A stretch of 60,000 bases of DNA from Takakia lepidozioides (GCA_030704615.1 CM060734.1:59290042-59350041); one strand, 5' to 3'; counted from the first letter of the stretch, positions 1 to 12,001 are shown. Made by a program: numbers and translations. The notes: generated by a model not told the origin, from the letters alone.

Positions 1-1130
1 CATAGTGGATTGGGACTCGTGATGTTTTGGGAGCGTTTCATTTAGGTTTGTCCTGTCCCCGAACGGCTCTATATATACACGCATTCCAACTTCGAAGGGA
101 GATACAACAAGTTGTTTGCTTACCTTTAATTTGGACCGCCTTGCTCTGGACCCTTACGACATTGGTGCCAAGGCTGGAGCGACTAAGGCCCAACTACCCA
201 AGAAGGCAGCAGGGCGATTTTTTACTGTGGATAATAAGCCCCCTCCTCCAAAAAATATAGGGATGATAGCTTGATGACATGCCAAGGAGCCCTGTCGAAT
301 ACACCTGGTCCACCTAATAAACAACCAAAAATTCCCATGACAATTGTATCAAAAGAAGATTGAAGCTCCAAAAATTGGGGACTAAGGAAGAAATTACAAC
401 TCAAGAGATATGAAGGTCGGTGTAAAAAGCATTTGGTGAGAAAGCCATGAGCTACCTATATATCCTCTAGTTGAGAAAGAAGTTCTATATTATGGCCGGT
501 ATCATGTAGCACGACGACTTGGAGGAAAGAGGTTGCCATAAGGGATAATACCAAAAGAAACACCTAACACTCGAATACCGTCAAATGGTGCTAGAAAGCC
601 AGTAGGGGGCACAAAATTTGAAGCCAGACTAGAGGGCACGACCAAACTGTGGATTTGCGGGGTTGAACAGTGAGCCCTAGGGAGTGGAGTTGGGTAGCAA
701 AGTAATGGAAAGCCAAGATGAGGGCCGGTGATGTGAGATTCTCGGAAGTGGGCAAAAACAAAAGGAGGTCCCCCTAATGGATCACCTTGATACGTTCCAG
801 CTACTTCTGACTAAATTATTGAATTATTGTAAGCTCTCAAGTATGGGCATGATGACTGTGTATAGCAAAGGAGTGGATAAAGCATACAACATTGATCTCA
901 CAAAGGGAATGAGTTGATGGAATGTGCCGCCGGCTGATTGCAATTCCTAAAATATTGTTGTTCAGAAAATTGTTTTGAAGGCGTTGATAACATCCACCTA
1001 AATGACAACCCACTCTGGATGAAGGTCAAATGAAGCCCAAATCTCATGTACCACTGTTTCACAAGCTCCTAGGGTATCGCCCCCAAACTGATGCTGAGAG
1101 AAGTGAGAAGAAAAAACATCCCGCTGGGCG
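1..1130 (-). pseudogene. Decayed LINE reverse transcriptase (C-terminal part)
   Basis: Read on the minus strand from about 1130 down to 1, fragments spread over three frames match the non-LTR RT family common in plant genomes. In order there is a stretch ending in a HPEWVV-like core, a VDVINAFKTIF segment corresponding to RT motif A, a GTYQGDPLGG segment (motif B), and near 590 a GIRVLGVSFG segment typical of the thumb and linker. Near 180 there is WALVAPALATNVV-like sequence. In-frame stops and shifts are frequent, so this is an old relic. No 5' endonuclease is visible and the element runs off the left edge. The match to the family is recalled, not searched. Confidence 0.7.
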
Positions 1131-2670
1131 CGCGTCTCTCGATTGTCCGGATTCATCACCACATGGAGGCAGAACTAGACATCATTGAGAGATAAACAGA
1201 AAAAGGTGGTGCCAAACGTGCCATTTCCTCATGGATTTGGACGTTGTAATGAACAAAGAGTGTAAGCACACAAAAAGATGCAATACATCTAAACCTATCC
1301 CCTCGTGATGCATGCAACCAGAGCCGCATCGCAGATTGCTTTGTGGGTAAGCTTGGGGCTGTTTTGCAAGAACACTAGCTGCTGTTGCAACACTTGGAGC
1401 TTTAAACTGAAACGATCTCTTGGGGAGGGGGCATGATAGAAATCGTAGGCTCAAACGTGCCATGTTGTCCACTAACTTCAAGGCCATCCATTGTGAGCTA
1501 ACAAAAAGGTGAATATGCAGAGTATCAGTCATTTGATTACAGCTGTGCCATGTCAATCATGTAAGTTCTCTTTGCCCTTCCAGCAACATCTCATTCAATG
1601 AGGGATCTCCTCCCAATACAAACACGAGCTTGTCTGCCACCTTTCGAACAGTTAGTCACTCAAGGTCTGGAGCACTTACGGGATACCATCATGGAACGCG
1701 TGCATCGGCACTCCTTTTCCAACATGCTTTCCAATGCTCCTACAGATACAAATCGGCCCAGGCTATGTCATCTGCTGTATTTATCACCTCCCTTCGAGTT
1801 AGACTTGGTCTTCCGCATCCCTCTGTGCTAGGACTACAACGGTATGGGTAAAAATCGCGAAACCGATGTGGGAGTCAGGGAGGGCGGAGCTCCGCTCTCC
1901 CACCACCAACCACAACTAAATCTGGCAGTCATGACTAATATTTAGGGATCTGCCATCTTACCGGTCCTGTAGTCTCATTTTTCTCAATTTTTAGCAATGT
2001 CGCTACTCTAACCCTTACTTTCTTCTAGCTACGGCAGCCGCCATGGCGCGAGCTCCAGCTCGTCGCGCAGCTGCCTTGCTGCTCTTCTTCCTTCTACCTG
2101 CTCAGAAAGATCAACCTCTTTTCAAAGCTCCGTTTAAGCTATCTTTCCATAGTTCTCTCTTGTTGTTTTCTTATCCTCTTATTTTCAATGGTTGTTCACA
2201 ATCGGCTGTCCACCCGTCTGCATGCTCAACCCACGTCCCAGGAGTCCTCTGTGTGCTACGACACCAAGCTACTCAGTTGGGATATCTCCCATCCCCCCTC
2301 TCTGTATCAAGCTTGGAGCCCCGCTTCGATTGATCTCCCTAAGGCGACACATCTTTACCATCGACCACTTCAAGCTGCCAGTGAGCGTGCTTAGCCTTCT
2401 TGCACCGAGTGCTACCTACTTTTTGGCTCACGACAGCGCCTTGGCGAGCTTGGAGGCTTCACCCCTATCTTTGGCGCCCTTCTGACCTTCAACCGACGAA
2501 TCTGACTTCAGAGGCTACCTGCGTGAGGAGTTGGAGCTCGATCACCGTAGCTTCCCTCACCTCACACCACCTCCAACTAGCTACATGTTGTAATACCAAG
2601 GCGACATCCCTTTGGGCGAGGCCTATGGCCGCGTATAGGGTAGAGTCGGCCAACGCGGCCCGTTCACTGG
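1131..2670. other. Intergenic, no recognisable gene
   Basis: Short ORFs on both strands show no known motif and overlap one another in ways typical of chance. The stretch around 2040-2110 is rich in Ala/Leu codons but has no supported gene model. The sequence probably belongs to old repeats. Confidence 0.4.
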
Positions 2671-2957
2671 CGTTAAAAGCAGGTGTGGCGGATTCTCGCC
2701 GCTACGTGGCGCAATATGATTGAGGTTCGATTATCCCATATCGATTGCCCAGATTCAGAGCCCCCGAGAGGATATAAACGGGGCGAGCCTCAAGGGAAGA
2801 TGGGTCGGTTAATGGCTGATGACATGGGCCTCGGTGGTAGGTCTGCCGTCGTCTGTGCTTTAATCGGCCATCCCTGCCGATTCTGCCCTGGGTGGCCGAT
2901 TCGGCCTGAGAATTAGGCCGAAAAAGTGGCAGAATCCGCCACACCTGCTTTTAACGG
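2671..2957. mobile_element. MITE with about 27-bp terminal inverted repeats
   Basis: The left end (from CGTTAAAAGCAGGTGTGG at 2671) is repeated in inverted form at the right end (CCACACCTGCTTTTAACG to 2957). The arms match over about 27 bp with one or two differences. The 287-bp unit has no coding capacity. No clear target-site duplication is seen. It lies directly before the PPR repeats, so any start codon inside it for the following PPR reading frame is fortuitous. Confidence 0.7.
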
Positions 2958-4775
2958 ATGTTTCAGGAGCTCCCCTACTTATAAACGACTCCTAATTACC
3001 AGGAACGTTGGAATTGTACCAACTTTCACTCTGAACAATACCCTGGTGGACTTGTATGCAAAATGTGGGTGCATTGAGGATGCACAGGGAATGTTTGACA
3101 CTATGGCTAAACAAGATACGGTGTCGTGGAATGCGAGGCTTGAAGATTCTGCTGCAGCTGTACCAAATGTCATTCTGCAAACTACCCTGGCAGATTTGGA
3201 CAAGGGCAATGAGGCCCATGGCGACATCTACAGAGCTGGAATTGTACCAACTGTCACTCTGAACAATACCCTGTCGGACATGTATGCAAAATGCGGGTGC
3301 ATCGTGGATGCAAAGGGAGTGTTTGACACTATGGTTGAACGAGATATGGTATCGTGGAATGTGATGCTTAAAGATTTTGCTATAGTTGTACCAAATGTCA
3401 CTCTGCACACTGCCCTGGCAGACCTGGAAATGGGCAACGAGGTCCATGGAGACATCTTCAGAGCTGGAATTGTACCAACTGTCATGCTGAATAATACCCT
3501 GATGGACATGTATGCAAAATGTGGATGCATCGAGGATGCAAAGGGAATGTTTAAACTCTATGGTTGAACATGATTTGGTGTCGTGGAATGCGAAGCCTGC
3601 AGGTGTTGCTGTAGTTGTACCAAATGTCACTCTACATCCTGCCCTAGCAGATCTGGGAAAGGGCAAAGAGGTCCATGGCGACATCTTCAGAGCTGAAATT
3701 GTACCAACTGTCACTCTGAACAATACCCTGGTGGACATGTATGCAAAATGTGGGTGCATCGAGGATGCAAAGGGAGTGTTTGACACTATGGCTGAACGGA
3801 TCTGGTGTCGTGGAATGCGGTGCCTGCAGGTGTTGCTGTCGTTGTACCAAATGTCACTCTACACACTGCCCTGGCCGATCTGGGAAAGGGCAAAGAGGCC
3901 CACGGCGACATCTTCAGAGCTGAAATTGTGCCAACTGTCACTCTGAACAATACCCTGGTGGACATGTATACAAAATGTGGGTGCATCGAGGATGCTAAGG
4001 GAGTGTTTGACACTATGGCTGAACGTGATTTGGTGCCGTGGAATGCCATGCCTGCAGGTGGTGCTGTAGTTGTTCCAAATGCCACTCTACACACTGCCCT
4101 GGCAGATCTGGGAAAGGGCAAGTGGTCCATGGTGACATCTTCAGAGCTGGACTCAGTATGTGTACCACTCTTCCAGCCCTAGGAAAGGACAAATGTGTCC
4201 ATGCTGACATAATCAAAGCTGGAATCTAACCTGATATCAGTCTGAAGACTGCCCTTGCTGATATGTATGCCAGTGATCATCAGCTCCACCTGGAGGCTCA
4301 ACCTCTTGTCATTGATTCTCATTATGCTTATGGCCCTATAAGCAAAGATCTTCTTGCTGATTTATCCTTGCCTCTGCACCAGAAGCGGCAGGCCAGGTTG
4401 AATGGCCATGTCAAAGCTGGAATTGTTGTGGAGACCTATGATCAAATGATGGGGGAAGGGGTGCAGCCCAACCACATCACGTGTGTGTGCATTTGCCATG
4501 CTTGTGCAAGCCTGGCAGCCCTGGAGAAGCGCAAAGATGTGCATGTTGACATCATCAAAGCTGGAGTGGTACCAAATGTTGTCTCCAGCCTCAAACTTGC
4601 ACATAAGCTGCCAGGTATGTACACGTTCCCTGAATTATCAGGCATGGAGCTTCATGTTGTTATCATCAAAGTTGGCATTATGCAAATTGTCAATCTGAAG
4701 ACTGCCCTCTCTACCATGTATGCCAAATGCGGGAACTTGAATGATGCAAGCCATGTGTTTGATGACACGCTTAAA
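2958..4775 (+). pseudogene. PPR-protein pseudogene (PLS/DYW-like, internally amplified)
   Basis: Repeated MYAKCGCIEDAKGVFDTM and RDLVSWN segments are hallmarks of the S and L motifs of plant organellar RNA-editing PPR proteins. At least five copies run from about 3030 to 4170, followed by more divergent ones to 4775 with ACASLAALEKRKDVHVDI and MYAKCGNLNDASHVFDD. The reading frame shifts near 3560, 3800 and 4170 and stops at 3565-3567, 4180-4182 and 4776-4778. Each unit lacks most of the P motif normally found between the SWN and the LADL segments, so the array is a contracted derivative. There is no E or DYW domain and no credible start, since the first Met lies in the upstream MITE. Non-functional as a PPR editing factor. 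Confidence 0.8.
3033..4172 (+). repeat. 228-bp tandem repeat inside the PPR pseudogene
   Basis: The landmark GAACAATACCCTG recurs at 3033, 3261, 3489 (as GAATAATACCCTG), 3718 and 3945, giving spacings of 228, 228, 229 and 227 bp. The unit encodes 76 residues, one S-motif and one L-motif. The 229 and 227 spacings show that a +1 and a -1 change occurred in neighbouring units, moving two units out of frame and partly back. Confidence 0.9.
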
Positions 4776-4799
4776 TGAGCTGGGTTCTCATGGAGTACA

Positions 4800-6170
4800 A
4801 TGATAGCTGGATATGCTGAAAATGGATGCGGTACAGTGGCTTTCTGGAAGGCCCTTGATAGAATTTCTTACAACTTATGAGCTCGCTCACATGAAGCTGA
4901 TGGGGCAGCTACTTGATCGTGGTGTTATATTGAGAGATCGCAATAACTCGGTTCTACTGTCTCCCATCCTGTTCCATGTATGTCCCTCCCCAAGTTCTCA
5001 TTATGCTTATGGCCTCTTGCTATGCATAACTGATGCCTATACAATGCAACCTCCCCCTCCTCTGTTTTCTGCCCCAGAGACCTATGCCCTGAATGCTGGC
5101 AATGAGGCCCTTTTAAATGCACATAGCCAGGATTATGAACAGCCAGCAACATTACATAGCCATACAAGCCCTTACTGGGATATGACTCGACTAGTCTTGA
5201 ACAAGCACATTCTTGCTGAGGTAGGCTCCTGACGAAATGAACCTGGACAGGTCATGGTCGCATGCCATGCTAGTGCAAAAGACTGTGATATGAGCGGGGT
5301 TTGTGTCATCAAAATCTGCCTCCACATTCGAGACACTATCTCCAGCATTTGTCAAGGCCTACCTAAACCCAAGGCTGCAAAAAGGTGGCCCAGCTTACTA
5401 AAGAAGGCCGGGGCCTGCACTGATCGGCCTTTGTCTATGATGAGAGCAAGGATTCAAGCAATGAAGCAGCAGCATAAAGATCAAATATGCCACAGATCCG
5501 GACTGGGAGAGGTAGTTTGGAGAAGTGGGAGGGTAATTGCCCTGATCACGGTGCCGGCCATTTATGCCCCTATGTGCTGGATATATCAGCCAACACGTGA
5601 CTACCTACATGTAACTCTCCATCATGCACCAACACCGCAAGTCAGACCATCCAGGGAAGTCCCCTTACATGCTCTGTGTGCTGCCAACTTTACCACCCAC
5701 TCCTATTGTCGAATGCCACTGTATGTGCTTGATACTTATAACATGAAATCTCAAACTCCACATTTCTATGTTCCAGGAGCCTATACCTCCAATGCTAACA
5801 TTATCCTGTCGACATCTGATATGACAACTATTGTTGTTTATGCGTCTATGCAGTCAACCATTTCTGCCACCAAGTGCTGCAAATATCCGCCAACAATCAC
5901 CAATATGCCTACAACTCTCCAGCCTGCACCAACACCACAAGACATGCCATCCAGGGAAGTGACCTTACATGCTCCATTTGCTCCCTACACTGCCCCTAAC
6001 TATAGATGTCAACTGTTGTTGTTCGTACTTAATACTGGTCCCATGAAATCTCAAACTGCACATCTCTATGTCCCACGAACCTACACCCTCAATGCTGCCA
6101 TTATCTTTGTCAACTACTGGCTCCCTTTCCCTTCGCCTGAGAGAAAGCTACAACACTGCCATCTACCCTA
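4800..6170 (+). repeat. Unrecognised repetitive region with 300-bp direct repeat
   Basis: Two open stretches (4813-5232 and 5254-6171) have no recognised domain. Within the second, a block is duplicated with an offset of exactly 300 bp: CCATCCAGGGAAGT at 5647 and 5947, and ATGAAATCTCAAACT about 300 bp apart near 5743 and 6043. A weaker third copy lies near 5000-5110 (Pro-rich, followed by ETYALNAGN), and a TCTCATTATGCTTATGG motif occurs at about 4316 and 4996. The open frame is probably a by-product of repeat structure. Confidence 0.55.
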
Positions 6171-8101
6171 ATTTCTGGTGCATTGTAAGGATGTACGTAC
6201 TGCAGCCCGCATGTGGATCACAAACCCCGCCAACAATCAATTTCTATTGCAAGCTGCTAGTCCCCTTTGACTTTGCCGATTGGAGTCCCTGCCTACCACC
6301 TTGCTCGTGTACTTCCCCGACTCGCTGTGCTCCCTCACATGCGCCAACCTACTGCGAAGCCCCGCGGCTCAATTTTGCTGCACCGACCACCTGTCAGATC
6401 ATAGGCTTGTTAGATATTGAGCTACTGTTATCACTAGCTTATGTTGTAATTCCTGAGCACCCCCTCTGCTCACATTTATTCTTTAAATATGCCACAGCAA
6501 AGTCTTGGCCTCTCATCATATCACAACGCTATACCCTTATTGGCTTCACTCACAAATCTCCATCTCTCATCCTCCACAACTTCAGACTCATCTTGTACTA
6601 TATTTTCTTCCAAATAAGCACCCCCAACAAGTTTCTCCATCTCATCACAAAACGCCCCCTCAGGTGTCATATATCTGCCATATCTACACCCTCACATTTT
6701 CAGCCCCCTACCTCATCAATTCTTGTGATATCAAATCAATCACACGATCTCTTCATCACCCCCTCTAGCATCCTATTCTTGACAGCCATTTCTCCTCAAC
6801 CTTCCCACCCTCTCAGCTGCCAAGCATCTACCACAATCCAGATCCACATACCATCACCCAACCCTGCCACCACTCCACACTGTACCTCTCTCCCACTATC
6901 TATATCAAGGCCCGCCGAACTCATTCATCCATGGATGTTGTCCTCTTATCCTCTTTCCCCCACTCTAGTTAATTATATAGTCTCTACCCACCATACACCC
7001 ATATTCAATTTTTATCCCCATCATGAGAGCTCATGTACAACAAACCTCCTTCATGACCCCCAGACGAACCCACACACTAACCCACAGGCAATACCTTCCC
7101 CCACACACACACAAGCAACTAGCTCCACTAGTACCCACTATGCTAACACCAACTCTACCCCCCTCATACACTTTCTCCACAACTACCCCCCACGCACCCC
7201 CACCCCTCACCCCCTCAAAATCCAACTTATAACCCACTGCCCACATGGACGATATCACCAGAGACCCCTTGCATCCAAACACTCCTCTCACCACCCACCA
7301 TCCCACTTTAAGTCCTATCTACTCACCTATGAAACGCTTACACTACTTCGCTCCGACGACATCCACCCAAACCCAGGCCCCTATACCATCACTAGCATCA
7401 TCAACAAGCTTCCAAAGGATCATAAAGACAGATATGAATTATACTTCCAAACAGACACTATCACGCTCGTGCCTGCATATCAACACCTTAGTGACCACTT
7501 CTCTCCCTTTCTCCTTAACTCTCCTACCAATAACCGTAAACCCACGCACCCAATTGCCACCTTTGGGCTCCCTACCTGCGAACACCCATCCCTAGTCACT
7601 GCCACCCATAAACTTAGCACATACCCCCCACAACAGCTACTACTCTCACTAATCGTTGTCATCTCTCCAATCCCCTCAATATGCAATGACTACTTTAGAA
7701 CCCAACCAGACATACACATACGTTTGCTACTACACCAACTGCATGAGCTACCCACACTACCTCATAGATACCTAGCACCCCCACACTACCTACACAATCT
7801 CCACGAATCCCTTGACCTACTACAAGCCAAGCCCAGAGTAGTTCACAAGATTCTTGGCGAACACCTAGCGCACCCAGCTACTACCATACATGAGCTAGAT
7901 ACTCTCACCAACAAATTCCCATTCCTTTCCAAAAATATTCTCACTGCAACCCTCCATGCCAAGACAGGCATCCCTGGATATCAACCCCCTCCCATGATGC
8001 CGCACCAGTCATCACACATTGTTTGTCCAGCCACACCAATGACCTATCTCCAACACCCCCTAGATCCAACAGTCCCCCACACGCCCTTCTCCTCCCAGTA
8101 A
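6068..8101 (+). CDS. LINE N-terminal polyprotein segment with 2A-like motif
   Basis: 677-codon open frame, rich in Pro, Ser, Thr and His. The first 400 codons are low complexity and show no fold I recognise; the true start is probably downstream of 6480, because the preceding 6068-6170 part overlaps another repeat. At 7355-7381 the codons read DDIHPNPGP, preceded by LLRS, which resembles the 2A ribosome-skipping consensus ending NPG/P. Beyond it comes a KDHKDRYELYF segment and a further 240 residues without known motifs. The ORF stops with TAA at 8099-8101, and the endonuclease follows in the same frame. The published Dualen element also encodes a cysteine protease, which I could not identify here. 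Confidence 0.55.
   Translation: MSHEPTPSMLPLSLSTTGSLSLRLRESYNTAIYPNFWCIVRMYVLQPACGSQTPPTINFYCKLLVPFDFADWSPCLPPCSCTSPTRCAPSHAPTYCEAPRLNFAAPTTCQIIGLLDIELLLSLAYVVIPEHPLCSHLFFKYATAKSWPLIISQRYTLIGFTHKSPSLILHNFRLILYYIFFQISTPNKFLHLITKRPLRCHISAISTPSHFQPPTSSILVISNQSHDLFITPSSILFLTAISPQPSHPLSCQASTTIQIHIPSPNPATTPHCTSLPLSISRPAELIHPWMLSSYPLSPTLVNYIVSTHHTPIFNFYPHHESSCTTNLLHDPQTNPHTNPQAIPSPTHTQATSSTSTHYANTNSTPLIHFLHNYPPRTPTPHPLKIQLITHCPHGRYHQRPLASKHSSHHPPSHFKSYLLTYETLTLLRSDDIHPNPGPYTITSIINKLPKDHKDRYELYFQTDTITLVPAYQHLSDHFSPFLLNSPTNNRKPTHPIATFGLPTCEHPSLVTATHKLSTYPPQQLLLSLIVVISPIPSICNDYFRTQPDIHIRLLLHQLHELPTLPHRYLAPPHYLHNLHESLDLLQAKPRVVHKILGEHLAHPATTIHELDTLTNKFPFLSKNILTATLHAKTGIPGYQPPPMMPHQSSHIVCPATPMTYLQHPLDPTVPHTPFSSQ
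7343..7381 (+). other. 2A-like ribosome-skipping motif
   Basis: Codons for LLRSDDIHPNPGP, with the predicted Gly/Pro skip between 7376-7378 and 7379-7381. The usual consensus is D-x-E-x-N-P-G-P; here His stands where Glu is usual, a variant that is common in LINE 2A-like motifs but of uncertain activity. If active it would release the leader from the rest of the polyprotein. Confidence 0.5.
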
Positions 8102-9007
8102 GCACACGCACTCAACATACTCACTTGGAATGTAGGGTCACTTGCTACCAACATTCAAAGCCTTATCCATCTAATGGACTCTACACCTCCGCATATCATT
8201 CTATTACAAGAAACTAAACTCAACACACACGGCCCTAACAACTCCTACATCAACAATCTCTTTCTAGCCTACTATTTGCTATATGGCAGTTCCTTCACAG
8301 CCGCACAATGCCTACTTAGACGCTCCGCGCCATATCATCCCACTCGGGGCGGAGTGGCTTTTGGTATCCTTCGCACACATCACTCCCCTAGCACCACGGT
8401 CAAAATACCTGTTGCTCTTTCCCTCTGATCACACCTTCAAATCATCAAACTACACCTCCCCGCTATCCCTCCCATTATCCTTATCCACTTGTACATGCCC
8501 TCACATGCCGAAGATCTCCCCCTGATCCCTGATATCCTACTCACCATCTCTAACACACTCACACAACCCTCCAACCAATCCCAACACTATATCCTAGCAG
8601 GCGATTTCAACAGGGACATTGCCCTCATGGGCCACACATACAATGGTGTTCACAAACCTCCATCCCCCGTTGACCATGAATGGGCAAAATTCACTCACTC
8701 ACACCACCTCCGTTATATACCGGCCGATCACCATTACTCCAGACAAGGTGGACTTAACTACTCATCCCTCAGTCTTCTTGATGGTTTCTACTTCAAGACA
8801 CAAAATGACATCCCCTCATACCTCAACAGTCATGTACACATTAATAGTTTATGCAACTCAGACCATTATCCCGTCTCAGTCACCATCCCAGCATCCATCA
8901 TCCCCTTTCGATGTATTCCACCCATACATGTTCCACCGCCACAATCTAGAATCTTATCCACACTTTGTCGCGCACCTCACTTCAATAAGCTCCCCTTCAA
9001 GTCATAG
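8102..9007 (+). pseudogene. LINE APE-type endonuclease domain
   Basis: Apurinic/apyrimidinic-like endonuclease that would nick target DNA for target-primed reverse transcription. Motifs in order are TWNVGSL at 8123, LLQETKLN with the metal-binding Glu at 8210-8212, GGVAFGIL near 8349, AGDFNRD with Asp at 8603-8605, and the catalytic SDHYPV with Asp-His at 8861-8866. The domain is complete in motif content but broken by an in-frame TGA at 8426-8428. It is in the same frame as the leader and the downstream RT. No independent start codon is needed if translated as part of a polyprotein. Confidence 0.85.
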
Positions 9008-9690
9008 TTACTCGCTTTGATGCGCGCGCCTGACTCCCAACCTGGCCGCCCGGGCCAACTTGGAGCTTCGGCTGCTCACCGGGACATAACGGTCCCCCTT
9101 TGCTTCCCACTAAACCCTCCACCTATTTGGGACTAGGAGAATTCCCTTTGGTAGATGGCAGTCCGGAACAGCTCCCCACTCTTTGGTCGCTTTCCGGCTC
9201 GCTCGCTTACTCACTAGTTTTTGGTCACCAACGGGCTTGCACCGTTCTCGGGGTCACTACTCCCCTTATATATACTTCTGTAGCTGTCCGCGGGGGTTTC
9301 ACAACCAGCCATGCCATTTTATGGCGAACCACCACGAAAACCCTCGACTCTCGGTGATGAGTCGCGGTGAGTCTTGGCCCACTCACTACGGCCCCTATGG
9401 ACAGTGATGAGTCCCAAGACTCCCCACGACTCCCACCACGAGGTCTCCGCCCCCATGGTGAGTCCTATGCCACCCCCACTAAGTCCCGCTAAGCTATCAC
9501 CACCCCTTGTGGAGCCACCCCCACCGCAACTCGGTGTGCGGGGCTCCACCTAGTGAGCGCCTCCGCCTCCTTGGGTGCCTTGGGCACTCAAAGGGTGCTT
9601 CAGCCCCCCATACCTATCGCTGCCGCTGCCCCCACCACAGGGGCAACCCCTCATGTGTCCCGACCCCCTTGCCCTCAAGGCAAAGGGCCG
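9008..9690. other. GC-rich block inside the LINE, probable insertion
   Basis: Composition changes sharply from the G-poor LINE to balanced GC-rich sequence, and the LINE frame resumes after about 9690. A TATATATA motif at about 9270 is preceded by CTCCCC. No coding motif, terminal repeat or target duplication could be identified by eye, so the type of insertion is open. Confidence 0.45.
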
Positions 9691-12001
9691 CGACACACTT
9701 CCCCACAATAACATAATCACCTTTCTAAAACACTTCCAGCCAACATCCTTACACCTCATGCTAAGACTCTTCGATATACTCTCCGAAGCAAACCTCGCGC
9801 AGTCCCCTGACAAAGCATGGAACGACGCCGAGACCATACTCACAACTTCAATGCAAGAAATGACCAAAAGTGTGATTGTCACTTACTCTGCCCCCCTTGA
9901 AATCCCACAAACTGCACGCTCAAAACAAAATGGTGGCTACCTTACCCGTACTCAAAAACGTATATGGACATCACATCTTAACACATACCACACGATCAGG
10001 CGTGCCCTCGCTATTATACCCACCACTACCCCCATTCACCAGGGGAACAACTGGACATCGGATCCACGTATCACTTGCCTAAATACCTTAACAATGTGTC
10101 AAGTACTAATGCCACCACCTGCCAATCTTCAAGATACTCCAAAATGGACAGCTGCTCTCTCCAAAGTTGGCAGAGATGCCAAAAAAGCCGCTTACAATAT
10201 TACCAAACAAAAAGCCGTCGACAATCACAAAACATTCGTCTCCTCTTTTAACCAATTGCTACGCGACCACCCCAAAAAAACTCACAAAGCCATCTTTAAC
10301 CTTGCCCTCAACCCACCCATTGACTGTCTCAAACACAGACACGACCACTTGCTAACCAATCCAACGGACATCAACCAAGAAATATGGTCACAAGCATCCT
10401 CAACATACACACCTGCAGTTCCAAACTGCTTACATCCCCGTCTCCACTCTGCCAATTGCATGTGTAAAGCTAAACACTATCCGTGGCATGATATAGATGG
10501 CTTCTCGATTGACAATAGAGGATCCCCAACGGATCGCATCATAGACCTATTCACAATTGATCTTTACGAATCATGTCTCAAAAAACTATCAAAATCTAAA
10601 GCCCCGGGCCCCGATCTTATACCCAATGCTATACTTCAAGCATTAAACCCTCATCTTCACTACCTCATTTTTAAATTCTTTCAACTCTGTTACAAACTAA
10701 AACGAATCCCACACTCCTGGAAACACAGCCGGACCATTCTACTCTTCAAAAAAGACGATCCTACAGATCTCAGTAATTACAGACCCATAGCACTGGCCAA
10801 CACCATATACAAGCTATTGACCAGTACGCTCACCACAATGCTATCAAGATATGGCGAGCAACACCAAATTCTCAGTGACCCTCAAGAAGGATTCCGAGCT
10901 ACACATAGTACAACACGACAAATACAATATGTTTTCTCCGCACTTGAAGATGCTAAATTTACAAAGCAAGACATCTATCTTCTATATATCGATTTTAAAA
11001 ATGTCTTTGGTTCCCTAGACCATGCCAGATTACTTGCTATTATGCTTGATCTTGGGTACCCCACCGATGCCGTCCAACTAATATGAAACATCTACACAAA
11101 CAACACTACTGAATACTTTGGCACACACTATGGCTCCACCCCGCCTATCCCCATCCTTCGTGGAACTATCCAGGGTGACACTTTAAGCCCCTACCTATTC
11201 ATTATCTTCCTAGAACCCCTACTTCGCTGGCTAGCTCGAGGCAAGCTTGGCTATCACTACAAAACATCCTCAAGTGACATCTCAGCTGCAGCATATGCAG
11301 ACGACCTAGCCATTCTGGCACATAAACCACAACACCTCAACCGACAAGTTAATAAACTACTCAGATTCAACCTATGGTCAGGCATGGAACTCAGCTTACA
11401 CAAGTGCGCCATTACAGCCGCCACACATCATAGTCGGCTCACCAAAACTGCCATAGCCTCACATTGTAAACTCTATGTACACTACCAAAACACACCCTTC
11501 CCCTTCCTAGGACCAGACGAGCCATACACTTACTTAGGCATACAACTCGTTCCCTCCCTTACTTGGCATATCCAAAAAGAATCTACATCATCCAAACTCA
11601 CTACCAAAAATATTGCTCTGCTCAAATCCCCAATCGCCATTCGACCAAAACTATCAATCATTCAATCAGTACTACAAACACAAATTCAATACTCGTTCCA
11701 CGCCGCACCCTTCTCCTTATCAGACATCAAAAAACTTGATAAAAGTATTATCCAGCTAACAAAACGTGTATGTGGTCTACCAACTAGCACCCCTTATGCC
11801 CTCACACAACTACCTATGGACCACTACGGCATTGGTTCGAGCCCATTAATCATCTTATATGCTCGCACATTAGGCACCCAATTAAAAGAAGCACTCAACG
11901 ATCCTGGGCGTCTAGGTATCATTTATCAGGGACTTCTCAAATACCTTGCATCTAAATACAATGGCCTATACTCATTATCATCCCTGCACCCACAAGCCTG
12001 A
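9691..12001 (+). pseudogene. LINE reverse transcriptase domain
   Basis: Non-LTR RT that would copy element RNA at the nicked target. Seen in order: SKAPGPDLIPNAIL near 10590, DDPTDLSNYRPIALAN near 10755, GFRATHSTTRQ near 10890, motif A YIDFKNVFGSL with Asp at 10991-10993, RGTIQGDTLSPYLF near 11160, and the catalytic YADD at 11294-11305. The second acidic residue of the usual KAFDS in motif A is Gly here. A TGA at 11084-11086 interrupts the domain between motifs A and B. The thumb region runs to 12001, where another TGA occurs. All parts are in one frame, so point mutations rather than rearrangement inactivated it. Confidence 0.9.

Noticed and set aside
2926-2957. Met at 2926 as start of the PPR protein
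   Set aside because: It lies inside the right inverted repeat of a MITE.
2992-3786. 264-codon minus-strand ORF
   Set aside because: Antisense shadow of the PPR repeat; its repeated Cys/His pattern follows the 228-bp unit.
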